Shown here: positions 54,561 to 64,000 of the stretch, piece after piece
How positions within the stretch are numbered: position 1 is the stretch's first letter
Layout: each line of letters begins with the position of its first letter
Assembly: GCA_029990175.1 (NCBI GenBank)
Contig: JARKIP010000005.1
Location: 54,797,001-54,861,000, forward strand
DNA from: Petunia secreta
Taxonomy: Eukaryota; Streptophyta; Magnoliopsida; Solanales; Solanaceae
Length of the DNA: 64,000 bases
Reading direction: 5' to 3'
The notes under the pieces: model-generated
The model's input: only the letters and a program-made list of their open reading frames with translations
What the model was told of the DNA's origin: nothing
The model's database searches: none
Position numbers and translations under genes: made by a program

Positions 54561-56187
54561 ATGGCTGCAAGAGGTACACTTCAATTCGAGATTGTTTCCC
54601 GACCTCCTCACTTGATCAGACTCTGGTGGGAAGGTCTGGCTGTGGTTAGTAAGGCTCACGTTTAAAAGGTATTGGGAGAGCTGGTGGCTCTCAAGGCCTA
54701 CACTGCCATGCCTGGTTTTGTTGAAGCTGCTACACATTTCTGGGACTACAAGAGGGCCGTGTTTCATTTCAATGGTTTGGAGTTGGCACCGATGTTGGAG
54801 GAATTTGGAGGACTAGCAGGGTTGGAGCCTGGACCCGAGACTATGATTTATCCCCGAGACGTGGATCCTAAGGAGTTTATTGAACTATTGGGGGCTCCTT
54901 ATGATCCATATATCAAGGGAGTGCATGATAGAAAAGTCACTTAGGAATACTAGCATTCTAGATTTGGAGATGCAACGCTTAGGCATGAGTGGACTCGCAT
55001 GGGAAATTCAATATTGGGAGCGGACTGAGTCAAATTCTTTCATCATTGCTTTTCTGGGAAGCATGGTTTTCCCCGAGAAATAAGGAAAGATCAACATAAG
55101 GTTGGGAAGAGTAGTAGAGGGATTACGCAAGGGTGCTCACAAGCATCAAGTAAGTTTGGTTCCGATGATTTTGGGAGAATTTTATAGGGCTCTAACCAAA
55201 TGTAGCAGAGGAGGAGACTTTTTCGAAGTTTGCAATCTTTTGCTGCAAATATGGTTGATAGAGCATTTGCATAACGTCCCTATCAGCCCGGTACCACCAA
55301 AACCATCATGGAAAGGAGGGATCCACTCACATAGCACCCGCATGGCTGGAACAGCAGCATGGGAAGACCCTGCAAACATGGAAGGATGGTACGCCAAACC
55401 TGAAGAGTTGCAAAAAGTGCAATGGGATATCGAAAACTGTGTTGGTTTCATTATTTCCATACAAGGTCAAGACATCACTTTCTTGACATTGATTGGATTC
55501 CGAGGAACTCACCACTATGTTCCTCTAAGGATCCTCTGGCAAGTAGGGATGACACAGGAAACTCCGCAGTTGACTAAAGGAAGAAGCTTTAACGCTGACA
55601 TGAAAGACATTGAACATCCAATGGTGGGAACTATTTTGACAATGTGGGAAAAGAGGCCTACTATGTAGTTTTGTCATGGTCGAGACAGCAGGGTGAACCC
55701 CACGGCTACTCTGGCTTATCCTCAATGGCCCAGTGAAGATAATGAAAGGTTCTGATCCAAAACTACCTTGAAGAGGAAAACCAAGGTTCCGAGTGTCACT
55801 GAAAAATACAAGAAGCTGCGACACGAATTCGACCAAAGTAAGAAAGAATTAAGGCTAACACAAGAGTGGGAGTTGAGAAGGTAACACAAGGACAAGATCA
55901 AAGGGGATGAGCTCAAATATTGGACAAGCAAAGTCATGGCAGCAAGGCAAGCTGCTGCGAAGCTACAAGATTTGCTCAAAGGATGGGGAGAGTATTTCAA
56001 GTCAGTGTCATCAGAAAAGAAGGAAGCAATGGGGATAGAAATATGTGAATTCTTCACAAAGGCTCTGGGTGACATGTAAGTTGGGAAGGATCTGATGGAG
56101 TTGTTCGTCGCTCCTCCACCCATGAGCCTAGTTCACAAACCTAAGAAATAAGCCGAAGAGAAGAAGGAGAAAGAATACGCTGCTTGA
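54561..56187 (+). pseudogene. OGR2 ORF1, second copy (DUF7745/plant-mobile-domain-like)
   Basis: The ATG at 54561 opens MAARGTLQFEIVSRPPHLIR, LWWEGLAVVSKAHV, then FVEAATHFWDYKRAVFHFNG and PMLEEFGGLAGLEPGPETM. After a frameshift near 54910 it continues in frame 1 with SFIIAFLGSMVFPEK, VSLVPMILGEFYRALTKC, NLLLQIWLIEHLHNVPISP and DITFLTLIGFRGTHHYVPLR. A coiled-coil-like C-terminus ends near 56187 (EKYKKLRHEFDQSKKELRLT). The blocks correspond one by one to the first copy, but identity is low, so the two copies are old paralogues. Stops are found at 54663, 55081, 55666 and several later points. Confidence 0.7.
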
Positions 56188-56615
56188 TCCGAAACCTCTT
56201 TGCTTGGCACATAGTCTGGTTGTCTTAAGTCGAATCGTCTTTTCTTTTGTCTTTGTTTTCCATTTAGTCGAGTCGTTATCTTAAATTAGTGGTTGTAAAA
56301 TTCATTATTTTGGGTTTTTTGGCTTGTGTTGATTATGTTTATGCAAACGAAATGACGTGTTTTGTGCAAACATTACTTCGAATCTTCGATAGGCCTACCT
56401 CTGGCACAAAAGAGGTCCCTTGCATGATAGGACACGATTTTATTAAAACTAAGGTGTACTCACTTTTCTTTCCTTTGTTTTTGATGTGTCAGTCCCCAAG
56501 TCCCTAAAAGCTTGGGTTGTGCATTCTGGTCGCGCTGTAATACCGGTTGAGATCCAGATGATCAATCCCAACACCTACCCTTTTACCTATGACAACAAGG
56601 ACGAGACGTAATATC
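56188..56615 (+). other. Spacer before gag with conserved hairpin block
   Basis: Non-coding. The block at 56389-56440 (AGGCCTACCTCTGGCACAAA, then AGAGG and GATAGGACACGATTT) corresponds to 23729-23777 in OGN. CCTCT and AGAGG can pair. Confidence 0.5.
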
Positions 56616-58110
56616 ATGGCTGAGTTTGATAAAGTTGGAAATGGAACTCCTGAAAACCAAGCTGTAGTCGTTTATGAAGACTATGCTAAGTTGGAACAGA
56701 GGTTGTTTGAATTGGAGAATAGGGTCCCTCTTACCCGTGCTGATGAGGTCATTGAACCAAAAAAAACCACCCGCGCTCACGGCAAAGATCCACTACTCCC
56801 TGAAAAAGACATTCCTTACCCTACCTACACTGCACCACCAAAAGCACCTCAAAACAACTTACCCCCTTCACTGTTGAAACAAAAACCATCGCATCACCCA
56901 TCAAAGATCATGATATGTACGCATGGACCAAGGAAGACTCAGACAACACCAAGGAGCAAGTCGAGTGGCTGGTAGAGAAGTTCAGGCAATTCCAAGGCAT
57001 CAAAGGAACCCGAGGGTTAGCCTATGAGGACCTCTGCATGTACCCTGACTTGAAGCTGCCCGAAGGCTATAAGACACCCAAGTTCAATATGTTCGACGGT
57101 AGTGGTGACCCGATGGCTCATTTAAGATCCTATTGTGACAAGTTGGTTGGGGTTGGACATGATGAAAAGATCCGCATGCAATTGTTCAACCGCAGTCTGA
57201 CTGGAGATTTGCTGGTATGGTACTCAAAGCAACAAAAAAAGAAGTGGACGAGCTGGGAAGCAATGGCTGGGGACTTCGTTGACAGTTTTAGGCACAACAC
57301 TGATGCCATGCCCGATTGGTTCTATTTAGAGAAACTGAAGAAGAAGCCCACCGAGACCTTTAGAGAATTCGCAACTAGGTGGAGAGCTGAAGCAGTTAAA
57401 GTCCAATCTCCTATGGAAGACGCCGAGATAGTGGCGACCTTCATCCGCATACAAGAAGACGTCTACTTTGACAAGATGCTGAATCTGTAAGACGAGAAGT
57501 TTGGAGACTTGATCAAGATAGGAGATATGGTTGAAGGTGGATTGAAGACTGGTAGGATCGTTAGCTTGGCTGCACTACAAGCCGCTAACAAAGCCCTGCA
57601 AACTGGAAACACCACTACATCAAGAAAGAAGAAGGATCATGTCTCTTTTGTGGCTGCATCACTCGATCATCCCCCTACCCACAACCACTACTACCAAACA
57701 CCTCCTCCATCATACCCATACATTCCATCCACATCTACCTATCCAGTCTATAATACTCAGCCTATGTTCCAAAACCCACCACAACAAAGACCACCATATC
57801 TACAAAGCCCTACCTACCGAAACACCAATGCCTATTCACCAAGGCCTCACGCCAACAAAAAATTAAGACCTAAAAGAAACTATACCCCATTGGCCGAATC
57901 CCACACTCAGTTGTTCGAGAGACTCAAAGAAGCTGACCATATACAACCCGTACCATTTAAAAATTCCTGATAGGATGACACCCTATTTTGACCAAACCAA
58001 AACTTGTGCCTATCACTTTGGAGGACCTGTGACGACACTGAAAAGTGCTATGCCTTGAGGGACAAGACACAAGACACAAGACTTAATCGATCAAAAGGTA
58101 ATACACCTGA
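56616..58110 (+). pseudogene. OGR2 gag
   Basis: The ATG at 56616 opens MAEFDKVGNGTPENQAVVVY, with a short coiled coil (KLEQRLFELENRV) and a Pro-rich part. A frameshift near 56900 moves to frame 2, which continues to 57970 with one stop (57488 TAA). The capsid region contains LPEGYKTPKFNMFDGSGDPM, LRSYCDKLVGVGHDEKIRMQ, LTGDLLVWYSKQQKKKW and TFREFATRWRAEAVK. A Pro/Tyr-rich stretch follows. The Cys/His end (CAYHFGG, DTEKCYALRDK) near 58010-58060 is in another frame. Gag forms the particle and packages the RNA. It is clearly related to OGN gag 2. Confidence 0.8.
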
Positions 58111-58121
58111 AAATTCCAAAT

Positions 58122-58453
58122 GTGCACAACAATCCCCTGCCTAACCACACAGACAATAGGGTGAATCTGATCGAGTTAGATGAAGAATGCAACTTGGAGA
58201 GAACCATCGTCAAAGCAAAGGAAGATACACCGGCACTTGCTTCAGTTGCTCAAGCCGCTATGGCACAAGAGCCCATCGAGGTAGAAAAGGCTCCAAAATT
58301 CTATGTTGACATAGTTTCCCCGTACAGTGACAAGGCGGTACCATAGGACTACGAGATGGAGAAGAAGAACAAATCAATAGTTGAGACTGTTGCTGGACAA
58401 GGGATGACTAGGAGTGGGAGGATTTATACTCCCGAACATCTTGTTCAAGGTAG
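58122..58453 (+). pseudogene. OGR2 gag-protease junction
   Basis: Frame 3 from 58122 gives VNLIELDEECNLERTIVKAK and, past a stop at 58344, SIVETVAGQGMTRSGRIYTP. Both blocks are typical of the stretch between gag and protease in Ogre-type polyproteins. The next frame (58454) carries on with the protease, so one shift lies near 58450. Confidence 0.6.
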
Positions 58454-59040
58454 ATGGGGCATTACGATGAGGAGTCCGAAGAATTATGGAAGAAAGTACA
58501 AGCAAAGGAATACTCTGTGGTTGAACACTTGGGCAAGATTCCTACACTAATCTCTGTTTTAGCATTACTCCTCAAGTCGGAGAGCCACCGAAATGCTTTG
58601 ATGAAAGTGTTAGATGAAGCACACATTCCCATGGATACCACAGTTGAAAACCTGGAGAGCATGGTCGGACAAGTCATGGAGTCCAACCGAATCGCTTTTC
58701 ACGAAGATGAGCTACCACCTGAAGGATTGAGCCATAACAAGGCTTTGCACGTCACTATCAAATGCAAAGACTGGTTCGTAGGAAGAGTTTTTATCAATGG
58801 AGGTTCTAGTTTAAACATATGCCCATTCATCACTCTGAAAAGAATGGGAATTGATCAAAGCAAGATATGAGAAAGCAACATAAAGGTCAAAGCGTTTGAT
58901 GGATCGCAAAGGAGCACCATTGGGGAAATCGACTTAACTATCATGGTCGGTCCCGTGGAGTTCACTATCGAATTTCATGTCATGGACATCTTCGCTTCTT
59001 ATACCCACTGCTGGGAAGATTCTTGGATTCATATGGCTGG
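58454..59040 (+). pseudogene. OGR2 aspartic protease, active-site Asp replaced
   Basis: Frame 2 from 58454 contains the protease preceded by EYSVVEHLGKIPTLISVLAL. The active-site loop reads VFINGGSSLNICPF, where relatives have IDGGSS; the catalytic Asp codon is AAT (58796-58798, codon 115). A stop at 58868 follows. The C-terminal block, LLGRPWIH in the copy at 14323, reads HCWEDSWIH here. Both changes should abolish activity, so this copy could not process its polyprotein. Confidence 0.8.
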
Positions 59041-59991
59041 AGCGGTGCCTTCTACATTGCACCAAACAGTGAAGTTTGAATGGGACCACAAAGAGGTGGT
59101 AGTGTTCGGTAAAGGGAACAACTCCATTTACAATGAACAAACCATACCAGCAATTGAAGGGAATGCTCCTGATGGGCAGACTTTCTTTACTGTAGAGCTC
59201 ATGGGAGCAGTGCAAGGTACTCGAGGGGGACGTCGCAAAAACTACAACAAGGGTTGGAACATCACAGATGCGGTCCAAGGAGGTTATACTGCACATTCGC
59301 TCCCAAATTGGTCAACACACCGCCTGGGATTGAAGAAAAGAAGAGACACTTTTATAGAGCCTACTGGGATGGCCGAGGCCAAGGCTACGAAGGAAGAAAC
59401 ATAGTCTGGGAACCAGTCATATCTGATTGGGGTGTGCCCTCACGTGAATTTCGTGAGACCTTACCGGTTAAGACAGAGAAGCTACCGATGTACTCACCTA
59501 ATGCTCGCCCCAATTGGAAGTGCATCTCTGAAGAAACAAAGGGAAAGCAAGTGTGGCTACCCAAAGCACCCGAACCTATGGAGGTGGTGATTGAAGAGCC
59601 ATATGTACTCCCATAACCTGTAAAATGGCCTGGAAACTGGGTTGTAGGCATCATGATAAAGCAAGACTATGAACCTGGAAAAAATTTGGGCAAGAACTTG
59701 GATGGCATGATCAGGCCAATTCAAATTGTAATGAGGCCTGACAATGAGAAAGCTGGTGTAGGGTACATTGTGACTTTTCAGAAGAGCATGGAAGAAGCAT
59801 CACTGGACTTTAAATTCTACAAGAAAAGCACGAAGACTCTTTTACATATTTTTGTCTCTTTTGGATACTCGGATGGCCGAAAGGGGGAGGTATCTGCAGC
59901 GCAAAAAGTTGAGCTAAAGATAACTGATGCTGAAGAGGACCTGCTAGCATGGGTACAAATATGTTCATATATAATGAAGACTGCTGTGTGA
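59041..59991 (+). pseudogene. OGR2 linker after the protease
   Basis: The frame encodes GAVPSTLHQTVKFEWDHKEV and SIYNEQTIPAIEGNAPDGQT. After a shift near 59300 it encodes VWEPVISDWGVPSREFRETL, the AYWDGRGQGYEGR-type block and NEKAGVGYIVTFQKSMEEAS. Linkers of this kind stand between protease and reverse transcriptase in Solanaceae Ogre-type elements. The part to about 59939 is collinear with the fragment at 14323-15404. Confidence 0.75.
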
Positions 59992-60299
59992 TCCTGAAAG
60001 AACATGTTGAACCTCCTGGGCTGACAAAAGCTGGATCTGGAGCTACATTGAACAACTGCATCAGCAACTGAACCCAAGCTTACCGTGGACCTTGGCAGAG
60101 CTGGGATAGAGCTTATTTCATATTTCCTAAAATAAAACCCGACTTTGAGTCGTGGAATTTGCATCTTCTTTTTCTTTTTCTGTTTCACATGTCTCCCTAC
60201 AAACTTTTTTTCGCAAGGATTCATAAATAAAACATCGCACTATTTCCCGTTTAACTTTTGTTTTAATCTTTTAATTTTGCAATATTTTATTTTTCAGCA
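59992..60299 (+). other. Intron-like gap between protease linker and reverse transcriptase
   Basis: The gap is without an open frame and is T-rich. It ends GCAATATTTTATTTTTCAG (to 60299), a typical plant 3' splice site. The reverse transcriptase frame is open from the base after this AG. Ogre elements have a spliced intron at this place. I could not fix the donor; GT at 59952 is one candidate. Confidence 0.55.
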
Positions 60300-61477
60300 T
60301 TCAAATTAATAATCACATTGAGTCCACAACCGCAAACTGTAATGAAATAATGGAGCTTGAGGAAACTGTGTTTGATTATGATGATATTGATGAGACCACA
60401 CAAGAGGAAATTGAAAGATTTGAAAATAAGCCTAAGCAAAACCTAGAGGAAACTGAGGTGATAAATCTAGGAGATAAAGAAACAGTGAAAGAGACAAGGA
60501 TTAGTGTGCACCTCACCACCAAAGATAAAAAGCAGTATACTGAGTTTCTTAAGGAGTATGAGGACGTATTTTCTTGGTCGTATGATGACATGACCGGCAT
60601 AAGCACGGATGTGGTGGCTCAGAAATTACCCATCAATCCGGACTTTCCTCCTGTCAAACAAAAGGCCCGAACTTTTAAGTCGTCGGTTCTATTGAAGATT
60701 GGGGAGGAGGTAACCAAGCAACTCAATGCAGGAAGCTTGGAAACATTCAAATGCCCAACTTGGTTAGCTAACATTGTCCCAGTGCCGAAGAAAGATAGGA
60801 AACTCCGAGTTTGTGTGTATTACAGGGATCTGAATAGAGCGAGCCCGAAAGATGATTTTCCTTTGCCAAATATACACATCTTGATTGATAATTGCGTGAA
60901 ACATGAGCTACAATCTTTGATGGATTGTTTCGCCGGCTACCATCAAGTCCTCATGGATGAGGAGGATGCCAAGAAGACTGCTTTCACTACATCTTGGGGA
61001 ACTTACTGTTACAAGGTTATGCCGTTTGGGTTGAAGAATGTTGGGGCAACTTACATGAGGGCAATGAAAACTATGTTCCATGACTGGATGCACAAAGAAA
61101 CTGAAGTGTACGTGGATGATGTGATCATCAAATCAAAGAAGAGTTCAGAGTACGTTGACAACTTACGCAAGTTTTTCAATCGCTTGCATAAATACAATTT
61201 GAAACTAAATACGGCAAAGTGTGCTTTTGGTGTTCCAGCAAGGAAGCTTCTGGGTTTCATAGTCAGTAGAAGGGGCATTAAGCTAGATCCATCCAAGATC
61301 AAAGCCATCAAAGGATTGCCACCTCTAAAAAGCAAGAAAGAGGTCATGAGCTTCCTTGAAAGGCTCAACTACATCAGCCAGTTCATAGCACAAACCACTG
61401 TCATCTGTGAGCCGATCATCAAGTTACTGAAGAAAGACGCAGCGATCGAGTGGACGGAAGACTGTCAAAAAGCATAA
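60300..61477 (+). CDS. OGR2 reverse transcriptase, open over the whole domain
   Basis: Open for 392 codons from the splice-like AG; the ATG at 60350 is only the first Met. It starts with an acidic segment (ELEETVFDYDDIDETTQEEI). The fingers and palm follow: NIVPVPKKDRKLRVCVYYRD, with Tyr where Asp is usual in VDYRDLN, then PNIHILIDNCVKHELQSLMD, VMPFGLKNVGATYMRAM and the catalytic TEVYVDDVIIKS. Both YVDD Asp residues are present, but the first Asp of the palm triad lies in LMDCFAGYHQ. The thumb region FGVPARKLLGFIVSRRGIKL follows. It ends at a TAA in the connection. It is the least damaged gene in the window, but it cannot be expressed in frame with gag and protease. Confidence 0.85.
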
Positions 61478-61920
61478 AGGAGTACTTGTCTTGCCCGCAT
61501 GTGCTGGTTCCGCCCGAGCCTGGGCGACCTTTGATCTTGTACCTGTATATGGTAGATTCGGCATTTGGTTGTGTATTGGGGCAGCATGATTCAACTGGAA
61601 TAAAGGAGCAGGCAATATACTATCTGAGCAAGAAATTCACTCCTTAAGAAGCCAAGTACACATTGCTGGAACGCACGTGGTGTGCGTTGACTTGATAGCA
61701 AAAAAGCTAAGGCACTACTTGACGTCCTACTCAACATTGCTGATATCGAGGATGGACCCCCTCAAATATATTATTCAAAAACCAATGCTTACTGGAAAAC
61801 TGGCCAAATGGCAAATGCTGCTCAGTGAATTTGACATTACTTTTGTCAACCAAAAGGCGGTAAAAGCTCAGGCCTTGGCTGATTATATGGCCGAGAATCC
61901 AGTAGGAGATGGCTATGAGC
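61478..61920 (+). pseudogene. OGR2 RNase H (retroviral-type)
   Basis: Blocks: PGRPLILYLYMVDSAFGCVL, AIYYLSKKFTP, a stop, then EAKYTLLERTWCALTWIAKK-like sequence with a frame change, and KLAKWQMLLSEFDITFVNQK. This is the connection and first RNase H of the Tat lineage. The position of the first Asp (usually LYLSVSD or similar) reads YLYMVDS, so Asp is retained. Confidence 0.7.
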
Positions 61921-62400
61921 CATTGCACACCTATTTCCCCGACGAAGAAGTCATGTTCATAGGGGAAGACATCACCAAGGAGTACGACGGTTGGAGACTA
62001 TTCTTCGATGGATCGGTGAATTTCAAATGAGTCGGCATTGGGGCAGTGTTAGTTTCGGAGACTGGACAACATTATCCTGTCACAGCCAAATTAAGGTTTC
62101 CTTGCACCAACAAAATGGCGGAGTATGAAGCTTGTATCTTGGGTTTTAGAATGGCGGTAGACATGAATATACAAGAGCTTCTGGCAATCGGAGATTCCAA
62201 CTTACTGATTTACCATATCCGAGGAGAATGGACGGCAAAGAACTCCAAAATATTGTCATACCTCGAGTGCATAAAACAGTTGAAGTAAAGATTTACCAAG
62301 ATAGAGTTCTGGCATGTACCCAGGCTACAAAACGAGTTCGCGGATGCTTTGGCCACCATATCCTCCATGATCAAACATCCCGACAAGAACTAAATTGACT
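61921..62400 (+). pseudogene. OGR2 second RNase H (archaeal-type)
   Basis: The Tat lineage carries a second RNase H after the first. Here the four acidic positions are seen: WRLFFDGSVN, KMAEYEACILGFRM, LLAIGDSNLLIY and NEFADALATISS. A TGA (62028) stands after VNFK and a TAA after CIKQLK (62286). With these stops it could not be made as one protein. The signature supports assignment of OGR2 to Tat/Ogre. Confidence 0.8.
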
Positions 62401-62402
62401 CA

Positions 62403-63487
62403 ATGCCCGTGGCAGTGAGGAAACAGCCAACATATTGTTATCATGTAGAAGAAGAATCAGATGGACAACCTTGGTTCTACATCAAAGGGTTTCTCAAAGA
62501 CGGCATTTACCCAAAGGATTCAACAAGTCTCCAAAACAAGACGCTGAGGAGGTTAGCAAATGGATTCTTTTTTAACGGGGAAGTTTTGTACAAAAGGACA
62601 CCTGATTTGGGATTGCTGAGATATGTGGACGCCAATGAAGCTGCTAAGTTGTTGGAAGAAATACACTCCCACATATGAACGGTTTCGTGCTTGCAAAGAA
62701 GATTTTGAGGGCCGGCTATTTCTGGATGACAATGGAGCATGATTGCATAAGGCACGCAAAGAAATGTCACCAATGCCAAGTCCACGAAGATATGATTCGA
62801 GTGCCTCCTAATGAATTGAATATCATGGGATCGCCCTGGCCTTTCGCTGCCTGGGGAATGGATGTCATAGGACCCATCAAGCCAGCCGCTTCTAATGGAC
62901 ATCGTTTCATATTGGTAGCCATTGATTATTTCACCAAATGGGTAGAAGTTGCATCATACAAGTCAGTGACAAAGAAAGTAGTGTCAGACTTTGTCCGTGA
63001 CAAAATGATCTGTCGATTTTGCATTCCTGAATCCATCATCACTGACAATGGGTCCAATCTCAATAGTGACCTAATGAAAGCAACCTTTGAGGTTTTCAGG
63101 ATCAAGAACTACAATTCCATAACATATAGACCCCAAATGAATGGTGCAGTCGAGGCAGCCAACAAAAACATCAAGAAGATATTGCGCAAGATAACAGACA
63201 ATTCAAAGCATTGGCACGAGAACTTACCCTATGCTCTGTTAGGGTACCGCACCACAGTGAGGACATCAACCGGGGCTACTCCTTACTTGCTAGTGTATGG
63301 CACCGAGGCAGTGATACCAGCGGAAGTTGAGATACCGTCCTTAAGGATCATCCAAGAGATACAGCTAAAAGACGCTGAATGGATCAAAGAAAGAATGGAG
63401 CAATTAGCCCTCATCGACGGTAAGAGACTAAATGCAGTGTGTCATGGGCAATTATATAAGAGGAGAATGGCTAAAGAATTTAATTAG
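62403..63487 (+). pseudogene. OGR2 integrase
   Basis: An upstream block (WFYIKGFLKDGIYPKDSTSL, RLANGFFFNGEVLYKRTPDL) leads to the zinc region EEIHSHI, a stop at 62676-62678, then NGFVLAKKILRAGYFWMTM and CIRHAKKCHQCQVH. A few residues of the HHCC finger are lost at the stop. The core keeps all three acidic residues: AAWGMDVIGPIKPA, ESIITDNGSNLNSD and MNGAVEAANKNIKKIL. YRTTVRTSTGATPYLLVYGT and AVIPAEVEIPSLRI follow. Integrase would join the ends of element DNA to the target, giving 5-base duplications as seen for the other elements here. Confidence 0.85.
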
Positions 63488-63716
63488 AAAGTTCGAGAGA
63501 GCCTTCGAACCTGGACAGTTAGTATTGAAGAAGATATTTCCCAATCAAGAAGAAGCAAAGGGCAAATTTGCACCAAATTGGCAAGGGTCGTACATGGTTC
63601 ACCGAAATCTGAATGGAGGAGCACTAATACTAGCATATGGATGGAGAAGTTTGGCTGAAACCGATCAACTCAAATGCCGTCAAAAGATACTATGTATAAG
63701 AACTTGTACTAGTTAA
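63432..63716 (+). pseudogene. OGR2 integrase C-terminal part
   Basis: After a shift near 63470 the frame reads KFERAFEPGQLVLKKIFPNQ, EEAKGKFAPNWQGSYMVHRN and NGGALILAYGW, the SH3-like end of Tat-type integrases (PNWxGPYxV block). The stop at 63714 ends pol. Confidence 0.75.
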
Positions 63717-64000
63717 TGGTTTCATTATTCTGCAATACATCTTGTAATTTGAACTACGTTACCACCTGATTCCACAAGTGGGATACGTAGGCAACCTACT
63801 CGAGGTTCGGCCGCATAAACAAAAAAATTTCATTTTCCCATAAAACAAATACTGGGGAAAATTTTTTGAGGAAAATTCCTAAAGGACAAAGATAGTTGAC
63901 ACTGGGGCAAAAATTTCTAAGACCCTCTAAAAAATTTCAGACACAAATTGGGGCAGAATTTTGAGGTCGCCCTTAAAATTCATTTAACGAAGTTTGGAGT
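63717..64000 (+). other. OGR2 3' region start with hairpin motif
   Basis: Non-coding. GAACTACGTTACCACCTGAT at 63751, then CCACAAGTGG and GATACGTAGGCAACC, forms the clearest of the hairpin motifs: CTACGT can pair with ACGTAG and CCAC with GTGG. ACTGGGGAAAAT and TTGGGGCAGAATT phrases follow, as after OGN gag 1. The rest of the 3' region and the 3' LTR lie beyond the window. Confidence 0.6.

Larger units (their letters stand above)
48523..64000 (+). mobile_element. OGR2: Ogre/Tat-type element, 5' LTR to 3' region
   Basis: The element starts with a TATTGACACC LTR, has the TGGCGACTCC primer site, two ORF1 copies, gag, protease, an intron-like gap, reverse transcriptase, two RNase H domains and integrase, and runs off the right edge. 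The upstream ORF and the intron before reverse transcriptase are hallmarks of Ogre elements. At least 15.5 kb are present. About 20 premature stops but fewer frameshifts break the genes. It interrupts the CP1 3' LTR and is independent of the RET1-GY1-OGN nest. Confidence 0.9.

Noticed and set aside
1..64000. Endogenous pararetrovirus, virus or bacterial insertion
   Set aside because: All reverse transcriptases have Ty3/gypsy or Ty1/copia domain order with integrase and LTRs; no movement protein, coat protein or bacterial gene organisation is seen.

Overview
The window looks like a block of nuclear DNA from a nightshade-family plant (Solanaceae), from a repeat-dense and probably heterochromatic region. 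I see no host gene with a convincing exon structure, no tRNA or rRNA gene, and nothing bacterial or viral. The family assignment rests on a TS-type tRNA-derived SINE (45695-45889) and on Ty3/gypsy and Ty1/copia families whose proteins resemble those common in Solanaceae.
Nearly everything is transposon inside transposon, and target-site duplications (TSDs) let the order be read. From the outside in: (0) 1-3592 holds a fragment of Tat-type gag joined to a gypsy-like locus with a dead protease domain and a long acidic ORF. (1) A Tork-like Ty1/copia element (CP1) starts at 3593; its second LTR begins at 48367. (2) A Tat/Retand-like gypsy element (RET1, 6512-45389, TSD TTGAT/ATGAT) split the CP1 integrase. 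(3) A reverse-strand gypsy element (GY1, 12233-44750, TSD AAAAG) landed in the RET1 3' region. (4) A 25-kb Tat/Ogre-like element (OGN, 12494-37606, TSD CTAGC/CTAAC) landed in one LTR of GY1. (5) A hAT transposon (TSD ATAGTAAC) entered the left LTR of OGN and was followed by an inversion, and a chromovirus-type solo LTR (24121-27227, TSD GTTTC) sits in the OGN interior. Separately, an autonomous-type Ogre/Tat element (OGR2, 48523 to beyond 64000) interrupts the CP1 3' LTR.
The elements differ in what they keep. OGR2 has the full layout: 3.5-kb LTR, primer binding site, two tandem ORF1 paralogues, gag, protease, an intron-like gap, reverse transcriptase, two RNase H domains and integrase. It is damaged mostly by premature stops. 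OGN has two gag-like genes, no pol, and 4.2-kb LTRs, so it would have depended on enzymes from a relative such as OGR2. RET1 keeps gag, protease and RNase H but has lost reverse transcriptase and the integrase core. GY1 has all pol domains, with stops and frameshifts. CP1 is recognisable from gag to RNase H but degraded.
The least explained parts are the acidic ORF behind the dead protease (1877-3210), the doubled ORF1 of OGR2, the short sequences shared by OGN and OGR2 (a copy of the primer-site core exactly 93 bases upstream of the primer site, and two candidate hairpins), and the hAT-associated inversion.
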